Assembly (NCBI RefSeq): GCF_017603965.1
Contig: NZ_CP071955.1
Coordinates: 2,294,001-2,358,000 of the forward strand
Direction: 5' to 3'
Source: Xanthomonas fragariae
GTDB lineage: Bacteria > Pseudomonadota > Gammaproteobacteria > Xanthomonadales > Xanthomonadaceae
Length of the DNA: 64,000 nucleotides
In this document: piece after piece, positions 1 through 9,469 of the stretch
Position numbering within the stretch: position 1 is the stretch's first letter
Layout: every line of letters starts with the position of its first letter
Notes under the pieces: model-generated
Databases searched by the model: none
Told to the model about the DNA's origin: nothing
The model's input: only the letters and a program-made list of their open reading frames with translations
Program-made: the position numbers and the translations under genes

Positions 1-67
1 GAATGCGCACGTTGCGAATGCAATGCGCGGTCGACGAAATCAACTGCGCAAGCGTGCGCTGATCTCG

Positions 68-640
68 CTAATGCGATGCCCCTGAGAAACACCTTTCAAA
101 CACCGATCGCCAGCGGTGCACGATGCTCAACGATAGCCATCCCGTCGCCCGGACCCAGGTGCGCAACAACGCGATCCAGCGCATCAGCCAACGCAAGTTG
201 TAGCCGGTAGCGCAGCCGAGCACGTGCAGCGCAGCGCCTCCTTGGGCGCCTTTGCGCCTGCAACGACGCAACCGGCAGTCAGATGTCCGATCGCCGGTTC
301 CACTGCCTGACGTCGTTTGATCCAGCGCCATTGCCGTCGCGTCAGGGCCTTGCCACGATGCAACACCTGCACGCCATCGACCTAGGGTATCGCCAATCGT
401 GCCGGACCGCAGGCACTGCCACTTGCACGCCAGATCCGCGTCGACTGCGTCCAAGATCCGCCCGGCAACAGCAAGACTATGCGTCTCCAGCAAGCGGCGG
501 CCGTTGAGAATCGTGGTCGCGTCGGGAACCGTGTCCAGGCCACCGAGCTGAACAAAACGGCGCAAGGTCGGAATCTCGTGCAGGGGCTCTTCCATCGACG
601 GATCGCATGGTGGCAGGCATATGTCGCGACAACAGCAAAG
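68..640 (-). pseudogene. IS5-family transposase remnant
   Basis: Decayed transposase. Read from about 600 downward, the translation contains stretches typical of IS5-group transposases: MEEPLHEIPTLRRF, an LGGLD..PD.TTILN block and RRLLETH. It then jumps, in another frame around 372-300, to a C-terminal block reading RRQAVEPAIGHL, and returns to the first frame for a GYNLRWLMRW tail. The central catalytic part is missing and at least two frame changes are needed, so no active enzyme is made. Weak similarity to the usual N-terminal region may continue up to about 650. No intact terminal repeats were found. The family call is from remembered IS5 transposases and is fairly secure; the boundaries are not. 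Confidence 0.7.
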
Positions 641-711
641 ACGAAGCGATCGCCTTGTAGGCCAATCGTGTTCGTCTGCGTCGAATCAGTCTTGGCACGC
701 AGGACGGCATG

Positions 712-1956
712 TCAGTGCCGCACCTGGCCCTCGCCACGCACTACAAAACGCTCCACGGTGAGTGCTTCTAGCCCCATCGGGCCGTAGGAATGCAGGCGTG
801 TAGTCGAGATGCCGATCTCCGCACCCAGGCCGAGCTCGCCACCATCGGAAAAACGCGAAGACGCGTTGACCATCACCACTGCCGAACGCAGCGAGTTCAC
901 AAATTGCTCGGCGTTGGCAGCGTCCTCGGTGGCGATCACTTCGGTATGGTCCGAGCCGTATTGGCGGATATGCGTCAGCGCGGTATCCAGGTCCGGCACG
1001 ATGCGGACTGCCAGGATCAGGTCGAGGAATTCTGCGGCGTAATCGTCATCGCTGGCGGCTGCCACATCGGGAAGCAATGCACGCGTTGCCGCATCGCCAC
1101 GCAGCTCGACGTTGCGTTCGCGTAGTGCTTGCGCGGCGACCGGCAGAAAGCGCTCGGCGATGTGCGCATGCACCAGCAAGGTCTCCAGCGAATTGCACGC
1201 CGACGGCCGCGTCGCCTTGCCGTCGACCAGCAAGCGTACTGCCAGCTCCACATCGGCCGATGCATCCACAAACAGATGGCACACGCCCTTGTAGTGTTTG
1301 ATCACCGGCACGCGTGCGTGCTCGGCGACAAAACGGATCAGCCCTTCACCACCGCGCGGAATCGCCAGATCGACGATGTCGCTGAGCTGCAGCAACTCCA
1401 ACATGGTCTCGCGGCGCAGATCTTCGACCAGCGTCAACGCAGCTTCCGGCACATCTGCCTCGCGCAGCGCACGCTGCAATGCGCGTGCGATCGCCGTATT
1501 GGAACCAATTGCCTCCGATCCCCCACGCAGGATCACCCCGTTGCCGGCCTTGATGCACAGCGCTGCCGCATCGGCAGTGACGTTGGGGCGCGCCTCGTAA
1601 ATCATCGCGATCACGCCCAACGGCACACGCATCTTTTGCACGCGGATGCCGTTGGGGCGGATGTCCTCGTGCGTGATCTGCCCCACCGGATCCGGCAACA
1701 GTGCCACCTCGCGCAGTGCAGCGGCGATACCGGCCAGGCGCTTGGGATCGAGCGCCAAGCGATCGAGCATCGCACTGCCCACACCCTTCTCACGCGCCGC
1801 ATCCAGATCGCGGGCGTTCGCATCCAGGATCAGCGCGGCATCGTGTTCCAACGCAGCCGCCATGGCATCGAGTAACGCCTGCTTGGCAGAGGACGACAGT
1901 TGCGACAGTACCTGAGCGGCATCGCGGCATTGCAGGGCGAGAGTTTTGATGGTCAT
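712..1956 (-). CDS. proA: Gamma-glutamyl phosphate reductase
   Basis: Second enzyme of proline synthesis: NADPH-dependent reduction of gamma-glutamyl phosphate to glutamate semialdehyde in the cytoplasm. The 414-residue product has the normal family length. The aldehyde-dehydrogenase-fold catalytic cysteine is in [11 protein letters not shown] (Cys254), and PRGGEGLI and the GSNTAIA region are present. Start chosen at 1956 (MTIKTLALQ), because the upstream open frame runs through a low-conservation repeat-bearing spacer. It is the last gene of the long minus-strand arg-pro cluster, 162 bases after proB. No terminator is visible before the transposase remnant. Confidence 0.97.
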   Translation of the reverse strand: MTIKTLALQCRDAAQVLSQLSSSAKQALLDAMAAALEHDAALILDANARDLDAAREKGVGSAMLDRLALDPKRLAGIAAALREVALLPDPVGQITHEDIRPNGIRVQKMRVPLGVIAMIYEARPNVTADAAALCIKAGNGVILRGGSEAIGSNTAIARALQRALREADVPEAALTLVEDLRRETMLELLQLSDIVDLAIPRGGEGLIRFVAEHARVPVIKHYKGVCHLFVDASADVELAVRLLVDGKATRPSACNSLETLLVHAHIAERFLPVAAQALRERNVELRGDAATRALLPDVAAASDDDYAAEFLDLILAVRIVPDLDTALTHIRQYGSDHTEVIATEDAANAEQFVNSLRSAVVMVNASSRFSDGGELGLGAEIGISTTRLHSYGPMGLEALTVERFVVRGEGQVRH

Positions 1957-2087
1957 TTTAGGGTCGGAATTCGGAAGGTGGGGGTGGGCATTGGCAAAAT
2001 GGATACGGTACCGTTTTGCTGCCACAAAGCAATCAGGGAGTTGGGAAACGGAAGCAGCGCCTGGGAAACACAGTGCACATGCTCTTG

Positions 2088-2115
2088 CGAATCCCGAATC
2101 CCGAATCCCGAATCC
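2088..2115. repeat. Four tandem CGAATCC heptamers
   Basis: Four perfect head-to-tail copies of the 7-mer CGAATCC lie in the proB-proA spacer. Related GAATCCC/GGGATTC strings occur in other spacers of this window (around 10761-10790 and 36476-36546), always between genes. This suggests a dispersed intergenic repeat family rather than a regulatory site specific to pro genes. Confidence 0.8.
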
Positions 2116-2118
2116 CCG

Positions 2119-3273
2119 CTACAAAAGCACCAAATCATCGCGATGCACGACATTTTCGCCGTAACTGTAACCGAGTACGGTTTCGATCTCGCGCGAGTGA
2201 CGGCGTGCGATGCGGCGGATGTCCAGGGCCGAGTACTGGCTCACGCCACGTGCCAGACAGCGCTCACCATCGCAATCGCGTAGACGAATCTCCACCATAT
2301 CGCCGCGCCGGAAGTCGCCTTCCGCACCAGCAACACCGCCGGGCAACAGCGATGCGCCTTTGTCGATCAGCGCCGCGGCCGCGCCGCCATCGACCAGGAT
2401 CGCGCCCTGTTCCACCGGTGCGTGGCGCAGCCAGTACTTGCGTGCAGCGATGCGCGTGCGTGCGGCGTGGATGCGTGTGCCGTGCAGACGGTCCTGCGCA
2501 AGGGCGCGTACCACTGCGCCACTGCGCCCGTTGAACAGATAGGTTTCGATGCCGGCCGCACCTGCTTTTGCGGCAGCTTCCAGCTTGGTGCGCATGCCGC
2601 CGGTGCCCACGTTGCTGCCGCTGCCGCCAGCCATCGCCAGCACCTCGGCGGTGAGTTCGGGCACTTCGTCGAGCGGGCGCGCCAGCGGGTTGCTACGTGG
2701 ATCGGCGCTATACAGCCCGTCGATATCGGTGGCAATGAACAACGCATCGGCACCAACCAACGCGGCCACGATCGCGGCGAGATTGTCGTTGTCGCCCAGC
2801 TTGAGCTCATCCACTGAAACGGTATCGTTCTCGTTGATGACTGGCAGCGCGCCCAGCCGCAACAACTCGCCTAAGGTGGCGCGTGCATTGAGATAGCGCC
2901 GACGGTTGCGCAGGTCGTCGTGGGTGAGCAACACCTGCGCGACCGGGCGCTCGAAAAAGCGCTGCCACAACGCGATCAACTGCGCCTGACCCAACGCGGC
3001 CAGTGCTTGGCGTGCGGCGATCGGCGCGCCGACCTCGGCGGCTTTCGGCACGATCGCGCGGCCTGCAGCCACCGCGCCTGACGACACGATCATCAGCTCA
3101 CGCCCCGCCGCCAGATTGGCCGAAACGAACTGCGCCAACCCCAACGCAAACCGCGGCGACAATCCACCGCCATCTGCGGCTAACAGACTGCTGCCGACCT
3201 TGAGCACCCCGCGTCGCCACGGCGGCAGCGGTTGCTCGGTGAATGGCGACAGTGTGGTGGCAGGTGTGCTCAT
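2119..3273 (-). CDS. proB: Glutamate 5-kinase
   Basis: First committed step of proline synthesis: ATP-dependent phosphorylation of glutamate to gamma-glutamyl phosphate. The 384-residue protein has an amino-acid-kinase domain (VLKVGSSLL near the N-terminus, IVSSGAVAAGR, INENDTVS, GTGGMRTK) followed by a C-terminal PUA domain (about residues 290-370), the long form typical of E. coli-like ProB. The ATG at 3273 lies 13 bases after the YciI-like stop codon, so it is co-transcribed with the arg genes upstream. ProB is classically feedback-inhibited by proline; nothing in this sequence tests that. Confidence 0.97.
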   Translation of the reverse strand: MSTPATTLSPFTEQPLPPWRRGVLKVGSSLLAADGGGLSPRFALGLAQFVSANLAAGRELMIVSSGAVAAGRAIVPKAAEVGAPIAARQALAALGQAQLIALWQRFFERPVAQVLLTHDDLRNRRRYLNARATLGELLRLGALPVINENDTVSVDELKLGDNDNLAAIVAALVGADALFIATDIDGLYSADPRSNPLARPLDEVPELTAEVLAMAGGSGSNVGTGGMRTKLEAAAKAGAAGIETYLFNGRSGAVVRALAQDRLHGTRIHAARTRIAARKYWLRHAPVEQGAILVDGGAAAALIDKGASLLPGGVAGAEGDFRRGDMVEIRLRDCDGERCLARGVSQYSALDIRRIARRHSREIETVLGYSYGENVVHRDDLVLL

Positions 3274-3286
3274 GTCGGCAACGTGC

Positions 3287-3547
3287 TCAATGCGTGTTCC
3301 ACTCGTAGACCGTCAGCGCCGAGGCGTCGCGCAGCACCAGCGGATCACGCGCAACGATTTGCTGCGCCTCTTCCAAACTGGCGACATTGTTCAATACGTA
3401 CGCGCCGCCGCTGCGATCGCTGAAACCGCCGGTGAGTTCGAGCTGCCCGGCTGCATGTAGTTGGCCTAGAAAATCGACATGCGGCTGCACCACATCGGCC
3501 GGAAAGTTCGGCTTGCGCATCGCCAGCACCAGATAACGCGTTGCCAT
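3287..3547 (-). CDS. YciI-like small protein
   Basis: 86-residue protein of the YciI/YCII-like family (ferredoxin-like fold, dimeric alpha+beta barrel). It shows the N-terminal strand RYLVLAMRKP, a HVDFLGQLHAAGQLELTGGF block and the C-terminal A..IVARDPLV segment with the conserved Asp-Pro. Its start codon overlaps the stop of the cupin gene by one base, and it ends 13 bases before proB, so it is embedded in the arg-pro operon. The reaction is unknown. Its persistence between argH and proB may mean only that it rides with the operon. Confidence 0.85.
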   Translation of the reverse strand: MATRYLVLAMRKPNFPADVVQPHVDFLGQLHAAGQLELTGGFSDRSGGAYVLNNVASLEEAQQIVARDPLVLRDASALTVYEWNTH

Positions 3548-3912
3548 CAGCTTGCATCCTTTGCGCGCGCAGCAGTGGGTATGCGTTCGCCACGACCATG
3601 CGGTGCGGAGATCACCAAAAAGCGCGCCTCCACGTCCGACAGATTGTGCATCTGGTGGGTGGTGCCGGGCGGTACGTGCAGGCCCTGCCCGACGCGCAGC
3701 ACATGTTTTGCGCCGTCCAATCGCAGCATCACTTCACCGGCCAGCACGTAGAAAAAATGCCGCGCGCGACTATGCCGATGACGCAGCTCCGCAGCGCCCG
3801 GCGGCATGCGCTCTTCGAGTACGCTCAGCGTCGGGTCGCGTAACAGGTGCCAACCTTCGCAGGCTTCGCCCCAAAGATAGTGTTCTGCGGTGTCGGTGCT
3901 GATCACGGCCAT
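3547..3912 (-). CDS. Cupin-domain protein
   Basis: 121-residue single-domain cupin. Motif 1 is seen as RHRHSRARHFFYVLAGE (two His for metal binding) and motif 2 as GLHVPPGTTHQMHN (His). The start at 3912 shares one base with the argH stop codon (TGATG), and the stop shares one base with the next start, indicating translational coupling in the arg-pro operon. A longer upstream frame exists only because it shadows argH. Substrate unknown; small cupins of this shape are often sugar- or amino-acid-modifying enzymes or metal-binding dioxygenase-like proteins, but nothing here decides. Confidence 0.88.
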   Translation of the reverse strand: MAVISTDTAEHYLWGEACEGWHLLRDPTLSVLEERMPPGAAELRHRHSRARHFFYVLAGEVMLRLDGAKHVLRVGQGLHVPPGTTHQMHNLSDVEARFLVISAPHGRGERIPTAARAKDAS

Positions 3913-5207
3913 CAGCGCAGGGCCTGCCAACGTGCATGCAAGACGTCCAGCTGCAGGTCTGCAGCCGCGCCTGGCGAGACGCGGGCCGCCAAACTGCCTT
4001 CCGGCGTGCGCCCCTGCCCTGCGGTGTCGTAGGCTTGTGCTGCAGCCTTGTAAGCCTCGCGGAACGGCACGCCGGCCACGGCCGCTTCCACCGCCACATC
4101 GGTGGCATACATGCCCGAATCGATCGCCGCACGCAATTTGTCCGGGCGCCACTCCAGATTGGCCAGCAGCGCAGGCAGCAATTCAAGAGCTGCCAGGCCA
4201 CGTCCGAATCCGTGCACGATTGCGCCCTTGCTGCTCTGCAGATCGCGGTGATAACCCGAGGGCAGCGATAGCAGTTGTTCGATCTCGGTACGCGCTGCTG
4301 CCACGCTGGCGTGGGTCGCACGCATCAGCTCGATCACGTCGGGGTTGCGCTTGTTCGGCATGATCGAACTGCCGGTGGTGTATTGCGCCGGCAAGGCAAC
4401 AAACGCGAATTCGCCGCTGGTGAACAACGACAGATCCCAGGCGATGCGGCGCAAATCCAGCGTGGCGCTGCCCAGTGCTTCGAGCGCAGCCAGTTCGTAT
4501 TTACCGCGCGAGAGCTGCGCATAGATCGGCGATACCTGCAGCCGTGCAAAGCCCAGCTCGGCGGTGGTATGCGCGCGATCCAGCGGCAGATTCACGCCAT
4601 AGCCGGCTGCAGTGCCGAGCGGGTTGCTGTCCACCAGCTGCAAGGTGTCGGTGGCACGCACGGCGTTGTCGACAAACGCCTCTGCCCAGCCCGCCCACCA
4701 CATCCCAGCCGATGACACCACCGCACGCTGGATGTGCGTATAGCCCGGCACTGGCAACTCGGCTTCCGCTTGCGCGCGATCCAACGCTACTTTGGCGATC
4801 TCGCTGCTGAGATCGGCGACGCGTTGCAGTTTGTCCTTCAACCACAAGCGCGTGGCAACCAGGATTTGATCGTTACGGCTGCGTCCGGTGTGAATCTTGC
4901 GGCCGGCATCGCCTAGCCGCTCGGTCAAGCGCGCTTCGATCGCCGAATGGCAATCTTCGTACTGCTCATCGAGCACGAACGCGCCGCTGCGAAAATCATC
5001 GGCCAGCAGATCGAGCTGTTCGCTCAGCTCGCCCAGTTCCTGCAGCGACAGAATGCCGATGTGCTGCAGCCCCTGCGCATGCGCCTTGCTGGCAGCGATG
5101 TCGTGCAGGAAGAACTCGCGGTCCAGGATTACGTCGTCGCCAGCCAGGAAGCTCTGGATCTTGACGTCCACCGCCACGCCGGGTTTTTGCCACAGTAAAT
5201 TGGTCAT
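3912..5207 (-). CDS. argH: Argininosuccinate lyase
   Basis: Last step of arginine synthesis: cleaves argininosuccinate to arginine and fumarate. 431 residues, fumarase/aspartase superfamily. The signature loop reads [12 protein letters not shown], and the HTGRSRNDQ and GYTHIQRA blocks expected near the active site are present. It follows argC after an 81-base spacer filled by a large hairpin and overlaps the cupin gene by one base. In this pathway it acts on argininosuccinate made by ArgG from citrulline released by the acetylcitrulline deacetylase encoded upstream. Confidence 0.97.
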   Translation of the reverse strand: MTNLLWQKPGVAVDVKIQSFLAGDDVILDREFFLHDIAASKAHAQGLQHIGILSLQELGELSEQLDLLADDFRSGAFVLDEQYEDCHSAIEARLTERLGDAGRKIHTGRSRNDQILVATRLWLKDKLQRVADLSSEIAKVALDRAQAEAELPVPGYTHIQRAVVSSAGMWWAGWAEAFVDNAVRATDTLQLVDSNPLGTAAGYGVNLPLDRAHTTAELGFARLQVSPIYAQLSRGKYELAALEALGSATLDLRRIAWDLSLFTSGEFAFVALPAQYTTGSSIMPNKRNPDVIELMRATHASVAAARTEIEQLLSLPSGYHRDLQSSKGAIVHGFGRGLAALELLPALLANLEWRPDKLRAAIDSGMYATDVAVEAAVAGVPFREAYKAAAQAYDTAGQGRTPEGSLAARVSPGAAADLQLDVLHARWQALR

Positions 5208-5222
5208 CAGGGGTCCTGTTGC

Positions 5223-5283
5223 GGGACCGGGGATCCGGGAAAAGCAGGAGCGTGCGCACTCGCTTTCCCGGGTCTCCGGTCCC
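5223..5283. repeat. Large imperfect inverted repeat in the argC-argH spacer
   Basis: The arm at 5223-5245 (GGGACCGGGGATCCGGGAAA...) pairs with 5262-5283 (GCTTTCCCGGGTCTCCGGTC...) with about 20 of 22 positions complementary and a 16-base loop. It fills most of the 81-base spacer and lacks a T-run, so it is not an intrinsic terminator. It could be a REP-like element or an mRNA processing/stability hairpin inside the operon. Confidence 0.8.
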
Positions 5284-5288
5284 AGGTA

Positions 5289-6239
5289 TTACAACGGAAT
5301 CGCGGTCCATTCGTCCCAGCCAAACGCCAGGTTGAGGTTCTGCATCGCCTGCGTCGCGGCGCCCTTGAGCAGGTTGTCCAGCGTCGCCACCACCACCACA
5401 CGCTTGTTGCCCGGCGCCAGCGTCACGCCACCGATCTGCACGCCGTGCTTGCCGGCAATATGGCTGACCCATGGCGCCTCGTCGACGATCTCGATCAGCG
5501 GCTCGTCTGCATACCGCTGTGCGTAGCGCGACTGGATCTGTTCGCGCGTCAACGGTTGCTGCAGCCACATGTTGACGGTCATGGTGATACCACGGAAATG
5601 CGACGCCACATGCGGCATGAACTCCACCGGCAAACCGAGCTGGGCGGATACTTCGCGCTCGTGGATGTGATTGGTCAGCGCATACGGCATCAGATTATTG
5701 GCAAGCAACTCGGGGTTGTTCTTGTCAGACGGCGTGGTGCCCGCGCCGGAATAACCAGACACGCCAAAGCACTGCGGCGGGCCGGCCAGTTGATCGAGCA
5801 GCGGCGCGATCGTCAGCTGCAACGCGGTGGCATAGCAGCCCGGGTTGCTGATGCGCTTGTGCCCGCCATACTTGCCACGCGTAAGCTCCGGCAGCCCGTA
5901 ATACCAAGCCGGATCGAAGCGGTAATCGGCAGATAGATCGATCAACAACGTTTGCGGCCTGGCCACATCGATTGTGGCAACGAAGGGTTCTGCCTTTCCG
6001 TTGGGTAACGCAAGAATCACCGCATCGGCGGCCTTGGCGGCAATCGCTTCGGCATCCAGGCTTTCGTAGCGCAACTGGCCATGGTAGGCGTCGTTGTGGT
6101 CGGCCACACGTTGTCCGGCCAATTCGCGCGAGGACACGAAGATCAACTGCAGGTGCGGATGCGCCGCCACCAGTTTGATCAATTCCGAACCGGTGTGCCC
6201 GCGGGCACCGACGATGCCGATGCTCGTTTGAACAGTCAT
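5289..6239 (-). CDS. argC: N-acetyl-gamma-glutamyl-phosphate reductase
   Basis: Third step of arginine synthesis: NADPH reduction of N-acetylglutamyl phosphate to the semialdehyde. 316 residues. The N-terminal Rossmann motif reads [14 protein letters not shown] and the catalytic Cys135 is in SNPGCYATA; the [14 protein letters not shown] and HVASHFRGI blocks follow. Start at 6239 (MTVQTS) overlaps the stop of the upstream GNAT gene by four bases (ATGA), so translation is likely coupled. The longer upstream frame is a shadow of the GNAT gene. Confidence 0.97.
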   Translation of the reverse strand: MTVQTSIGIVGARGHTGSELIKLVAAHPHLQLIFVSSRELAGQRVADHNDAYHGQLRYESLDAEAIAAKAADAVILALPNGKAEPFVATIDVARPQTLLIDLSADYRFDPAWYYGLPELTRGKYGGHKRISNPGCYATALQLTIAPLLDQLAGPPQCFGVSGYSGAGTTPSDKNNPELLANNLMPYALTNHIHEREVSAQLGLPVEFMPHVASHFRGITMTVNMWLQQPLTREQIQSRYAQRYADEPLIEIVDEAPWVSHIAGKHGVQIGGVTLAPGNKRVVVVATLDNLLKGAATQAMQNLNLAFGWDEWTAIPL

Positions 6240-6847
6240 GCGTTTGCTTCCAGGCGGAACTGCAGGTGGCGTTTGACCCCAACCCATTCCGTATCGATGA
6301 TGGAGAACACCACGGTATCGCGTGGCGTACCGTCCGCGTGGCGGGTGTAGTTGCGCAGCACACCGTCCTGCTTTGCCCCGAGGCGCGCAATCGCCGCACG
6401 CGAGGTGTGATTGAACCAACTGGTATGGAGCACCACGCTCAGGCAACCCAGCGTTTCGAACGCGTGCTGCAGCAGCATCAGCTTGCTTTCGGTATTGACG
6501 CCGGTGCGCTGCACGCGCAGCGCGTACCAGGTGTAGCCGATCGACAGCCTGGGCACCGTTGCGTCCAGCGCGTAGTAGCGTGTGCAACCGACGATCTCAC
6601 CGGCCGCATCGCGCACCACGAACGGCAACATCTCGCCATCCGCCTGCGCTGCCAATGCCGCAGCGACGTAGCTATCCACCTGCGCCGGTGCTGGCACACC
6701 GGTGTACCACAGCCGCGACAATGCACCGTCGCCCAGCGCATCGCGCAGGCCATCGGCATGCTCAGCCTGCAATGGCTCCAACGTGGCGTGCTGTCCGCGC
6801 AATATCGGCAACTCGCGCCAGATCGGTGGCAATGCGAGGGGCGTCAT
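6236..6847 (-). CDS. GNAT-family N-acetyltransferase inside the arg operon
   Basis: 203-residue RimJ/RimL-like GNAT protein. It has an N-terminal [12 protein letters not shown] segment, a central [11 protein letters not shown]...[16 protein letters not shown] region equivalent to the acetyl-CoA loop and following helix, and [21 protein letters not shown] near the C-terminus. It overlaps argB (ATGA) upstream and argC (ATGA) downstream, so it is translationally coupled to both. The fused ArgB already supplies acetylglutamate synthase activity, so this enzyme is probably not the pathway's primary synthase. Protein or amino-acid N-acetylation are possibilities; the substrate is unknown. Confidence 0.85.
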   Translation of the reverse strand: MTPLALPPIWRELPILRGQHATLEPLQAEHADGLRDALGDGALSRLWYTGVPAPAQVDSYVAAALAAQADGEMLPFVVRDAAGEIVGCTRYYALDATVPRLSIGYTWYALRVQRTGVNTESKLMLLQHAFETLGCLSVVLHTSWFNHTSRAAIARLGAKQDGVLRNYTRHADGTPRDTVVFSIIDTEWVGVKRHLQFRLEANA

Positions 6848-8196
6848 TGCGCTCCGCCCAGCAGCGTCGGCTGACGCGTCGCGCAGTGCGCAACGCAATG
6901 CCGAATCTGTTCGAAGTTTTCCAGCCCGTACCAGAACACCTTCCACTTCTCCTGCTTGATGCAGCCGTCAGACTCGGCGTAGTAGAAGATGTTGACCTGG
7001 TTGTTGTGGCGCGAGCGCCAGAACAGTTGCGGCGTTTCTTCGCGCATCACGTTCCACACCGCGCGCCCCAGACCTTCGCCCTGGGCATCGTCGAGCACCG
7101 CGAACTTGTCCAGATAGGTGAGCCTGCCAGCGTCGAGGGCGCCTTCATCGGTGAGAATCACCGCCGCGCGATAATTTTCGCTGACGTAGGCGCGCAGCAG
7201 CTTGGTGTTGCTGAAGTAGTCGGGCACCAGCGTGCGGCCGAAGCTGGATTGGATCAGCGAGGTCAGTCGCGGCAGATCCAATTGGTCCCACGAACTCGCA
7301 TGCAACACGCGTTCACCACGCCGTACCAGCGTGCCGGAGCCTTTGTGCGTGAACAGTTCTTTGGCCAGGTCTGCCGGTCGAGTGATCGACACCGACGATT
7401 CCAGCGGCAAACGATCCAGCAAGTCCTTGATCTGCTCGATCTTGACCCGCATGCCGCCATTGATCCACGGCTGCTTCATCAGATGCTCGAACTCGGTGGA
7501 TAGATTGATCGAATCGATCAACTTGCCATCGGCATCCAGCAACCCACCGGTACCGGTGAGGAAGATGATTTTGTACGGCTGCAGCTCCTGCACCAACTCA
7601 TTGGCGGCAAAATCCGCATTGACGTTGAGTATCTGCCCGCTTGGCGTCTCGCCCAAGCTGGTGATCACAGGGATCGAGCCGGCCTGCAGGCTGGCTTCGA
7701 TCGGTGCCAGATTCACCGCCTTGACCTCACCGACCAAGCCATAGATACCGCGGTCCAGATACTCGGCCTCGAACACGCCGCCGGTGATCGAAGTCGCGCG
7801 CGCGCCGTTCTGCTGCAGCGCCTCGACCAGTTTGAGGTTGGAGGCCTGGAATACCTTGCGAACGATCGCCAAGGCTTCAGGCGAGGTCACTCGCAGCCCG
7901 TTGACGATGTGCTTCTCGATACCGGCTGCCGACAACTCGGCATCCAGCTGCGGGCCGGCGCCATGCAGGACGATCGGGGTCAGCCCCACTTCCTGCAAAA
8001 ACGACAACGACGAAGTCAGCGCTTCCAGATCGTCGCGCAGCACCGCGCCGCCAACCTTGACCACCGCAAAGCGCTTGGCATCGAGCTGCGAAAAACGCTT
8101 GAGGTACTGGCTGATTTCCTTGGCGCTGGCCATGCTAGAAAGCAGGCGCACGATGGTCTGGCGGATCTGTGTGTGGGGCTGTGCGGAAAGGGACAT
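6844..8196 (-). CDS. argB: Bifunctional N-acetylglutamate synthase/kinase
   Basis: 450-residue fusion carrying out the first two steps of arginine synthesis. An N-terminal amino-acid-kinase (NAGK) domain, about residues 25-285, has [18 protein letters not shown] and [14 protein letters not shown]-terminal GNAT-type synthase domain of the vertebrate-like class, about 300-440, has [19 protein letters not shown] and [19 protein letters not shown]. Such fusions are known in Xanthomonas and are related to mitochondrial NAGS. The kinase is expected to be arginine-sensitive. The ATG at 8196 lies 48 bases after argE'; the stop overlaps the GNAT gene by four bases. Confidence 0.95.
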   Translation of the reverse strand: MSLSAQPHTQIRQTIVRLLSSMASAKEISQYLKRFSQLDAKRFAVVKVGGAVLRDDLEALTSSLSFLQEVGLTPIVLHGAGPQLDAELSAAGIEKHIVNGLRVTSPEALAIVRKVFQASNLKLVEALQQNGARATSITGGVFEAEYLDRGIYGLVGEVKAVNLAPIEASLQAGSIPVITSLGETPSGQILNVNADFAANELVQELQPYKIIFLTGTGGLLDADGKLIDSINLSTEFEHLMKQPWINGGMRVKIEQIKDLLDRLPLESSVSITRPADLAKELFTHKGSGTLVRRGERVLHASSWDQLDLPRLTSLIQSSFGRTLVPDYFSNTKLLRAYVSENYRAAVILTDEGALDAGRLTYLDKFAVLDDAQGEGLGRAVWNVMREETPQLFWRSRHNNQVNIFYYAESDGCIKQEKWKVFWYGLENFEQIRHCVAHCATRQPTLLGGAQ

Positions 8197-8244
8197 TGCC
8201 GTGATCGAAGAGAGAAATGGCCGCGCCAGGCGCGGAACGAGACG

Positions 8245-9360
8245 TTAGTGAGAGCCGTTGATGATGCGATTCACCGATTCTGCATAACGCTGCAATTGCG
8301 CAAGCGTTACGAACTCATCGGCAGTGTGTGCCTGGGCGATATCGCCAGGGCCATACACCAATGCGGTATAGCCGCTGGCCGAGAACAGCGAGGCCTCCGT
8401 CCAGAAGTCCACCGCGTTGCCGATCGGCAGATCCAGCGCATCGGCCACATCGCGTGCAGCCAGACGACGTTGCTCGGCACGGGCGATGTCTCCCGACGGC
8501 AAGCTGGGCCCACGAAAGGTTTCTTCAAAGTGCGCTGCAGCCGGCTCGGCAAACCCGGCTAAAGTTGCCAGCAATGCGTCCACGTCCATCGATGGCAGCG
8601 GTCGAAAACCGAAACGCACCTCGGCCGCCGGCGCGATCATGTTGGCCTTGATGCCCCCATCGACCCGACCGATGTTGAAACGCAATCCGGTCAAGCCACC
8701 GAAGCGCGCATACGCCAGCGACTCGACGTGATCCAGCGCCTTGCCGCCCCAACGCATCGCCTGATGCAAGGCACTGGCAGAAGAGTCCTGCTTGCCCGAC
8801 GCATGCCCGGCACACCCGGCGAACTGCATCAGCACCGAACTGATCCCGCGATGCGCAAGCACCGCTTCGCTCATCGTCGGCTCGGCCACCAGCACGGCCT
8901 CATAGGGCAATCCACGCGCCAGAAACGCCGCAATACAGCGCGGATCGTTGGCTTCTTCGTCGGACGAAAACAGCAACGCCGCATCGCCATCGCCGGCATT
9001 GGCCGCAGCCACCAGCGCCGCCGCCGCGCCTTTGATATCGCAGACACCCAGACCGATCACCCGATCGTCGGTGCGCCGCATCACATGCGGATCGGCGCTC
9101 CAATGCGGCGAATCCGGAACAGTGTCCAGATGCACGTTGAACAGGTAGTTCGGCTTTCCACGTACCGCATAGAAGCTCACCGCCCCGGCACCGTGGTCGA
9201 TCACCTCGACCTGAAACTCGGGCAACTGCGCACGCAGATAATCGAAGATGCCACCCTGGGCGGCAATCGAACGCGGCGGATTGCGGGTATCGAAGGACAC
9301 CAGCGCCTGCAGATGCGCAAGCGTGGCTCCAAGCAGCGGAGAATCGGTCGAAGTCGTCAT
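8245..9360 (-). CDS. argE': N-acetylcitrulline deacetylase (ArgE-like)
   Basis: M20/ArgE-DapE family zinc deacylase, 371 residues from the ATG at 9360 (in-frame ATG 9366 and GTG 9369 are alternatives). Metal-binding motifs are NVHLDTVPDS, LGVCDIKGA, SSDEEAND and the late GPGDIAQAHTADEF. In Xanthomonas this enzyme acts on N-acetylcitrulline rather than acetylornithine, because transcarbamylation happens before deacetylation. The presence of an acetylornithine transcarbamylase two genes upstream supports the same role here. A paralogous amidohydrolase with acetylornithine preference cannot be excluded from sequence alone. Confidence 0.9.
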   Translation of the reverse strand: MTTSTDSPLLGATLAHLQALVSFDTRNPPRSIAAQGGIFDYLRAQLPEFQVEVIDHGAGAVSFYAVRGKPNYLFNVHLDTVPDSPHWSADPHVMRRTDDRVIGLGVCDIKGAAAALVAAANAGDGDAALLFSSDEEANDPRCIAAFLARGLPYEAVLVAEPTMSEAVLAHRGISSVLMQFAGCAGHASGKQDSSASALHQAMRWGGKALDHVESLAYARFGGLTGLRFNIGRVDGGIKANMIAPAAEVRFGFRPLPSMDVDALLATLAGFAEPAAAHFEETFRGPSLPSGDIARAEQRRLAARDVADALDLPIGNAVDFWTEASLFSASGYTALVYGPGDIAQAHTADEFVTLAQLQRYAESVNRIINGSH

Positions 9361-9469
9361 CGGCATCACATCAGCGGCTGCACCAGCAGCCAGGAAAAAC
9401 GTTATCGTTGCGATACAGGATCGGACAAGGGAATAACGTCAGCTATTTCCCAATCCAGACTCCCGGCTC

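Noticed and set aside
2088..2115. CRISPR-like repeat
   Set aside because: Seven-base units with no spacers; a simple tandem repeat.
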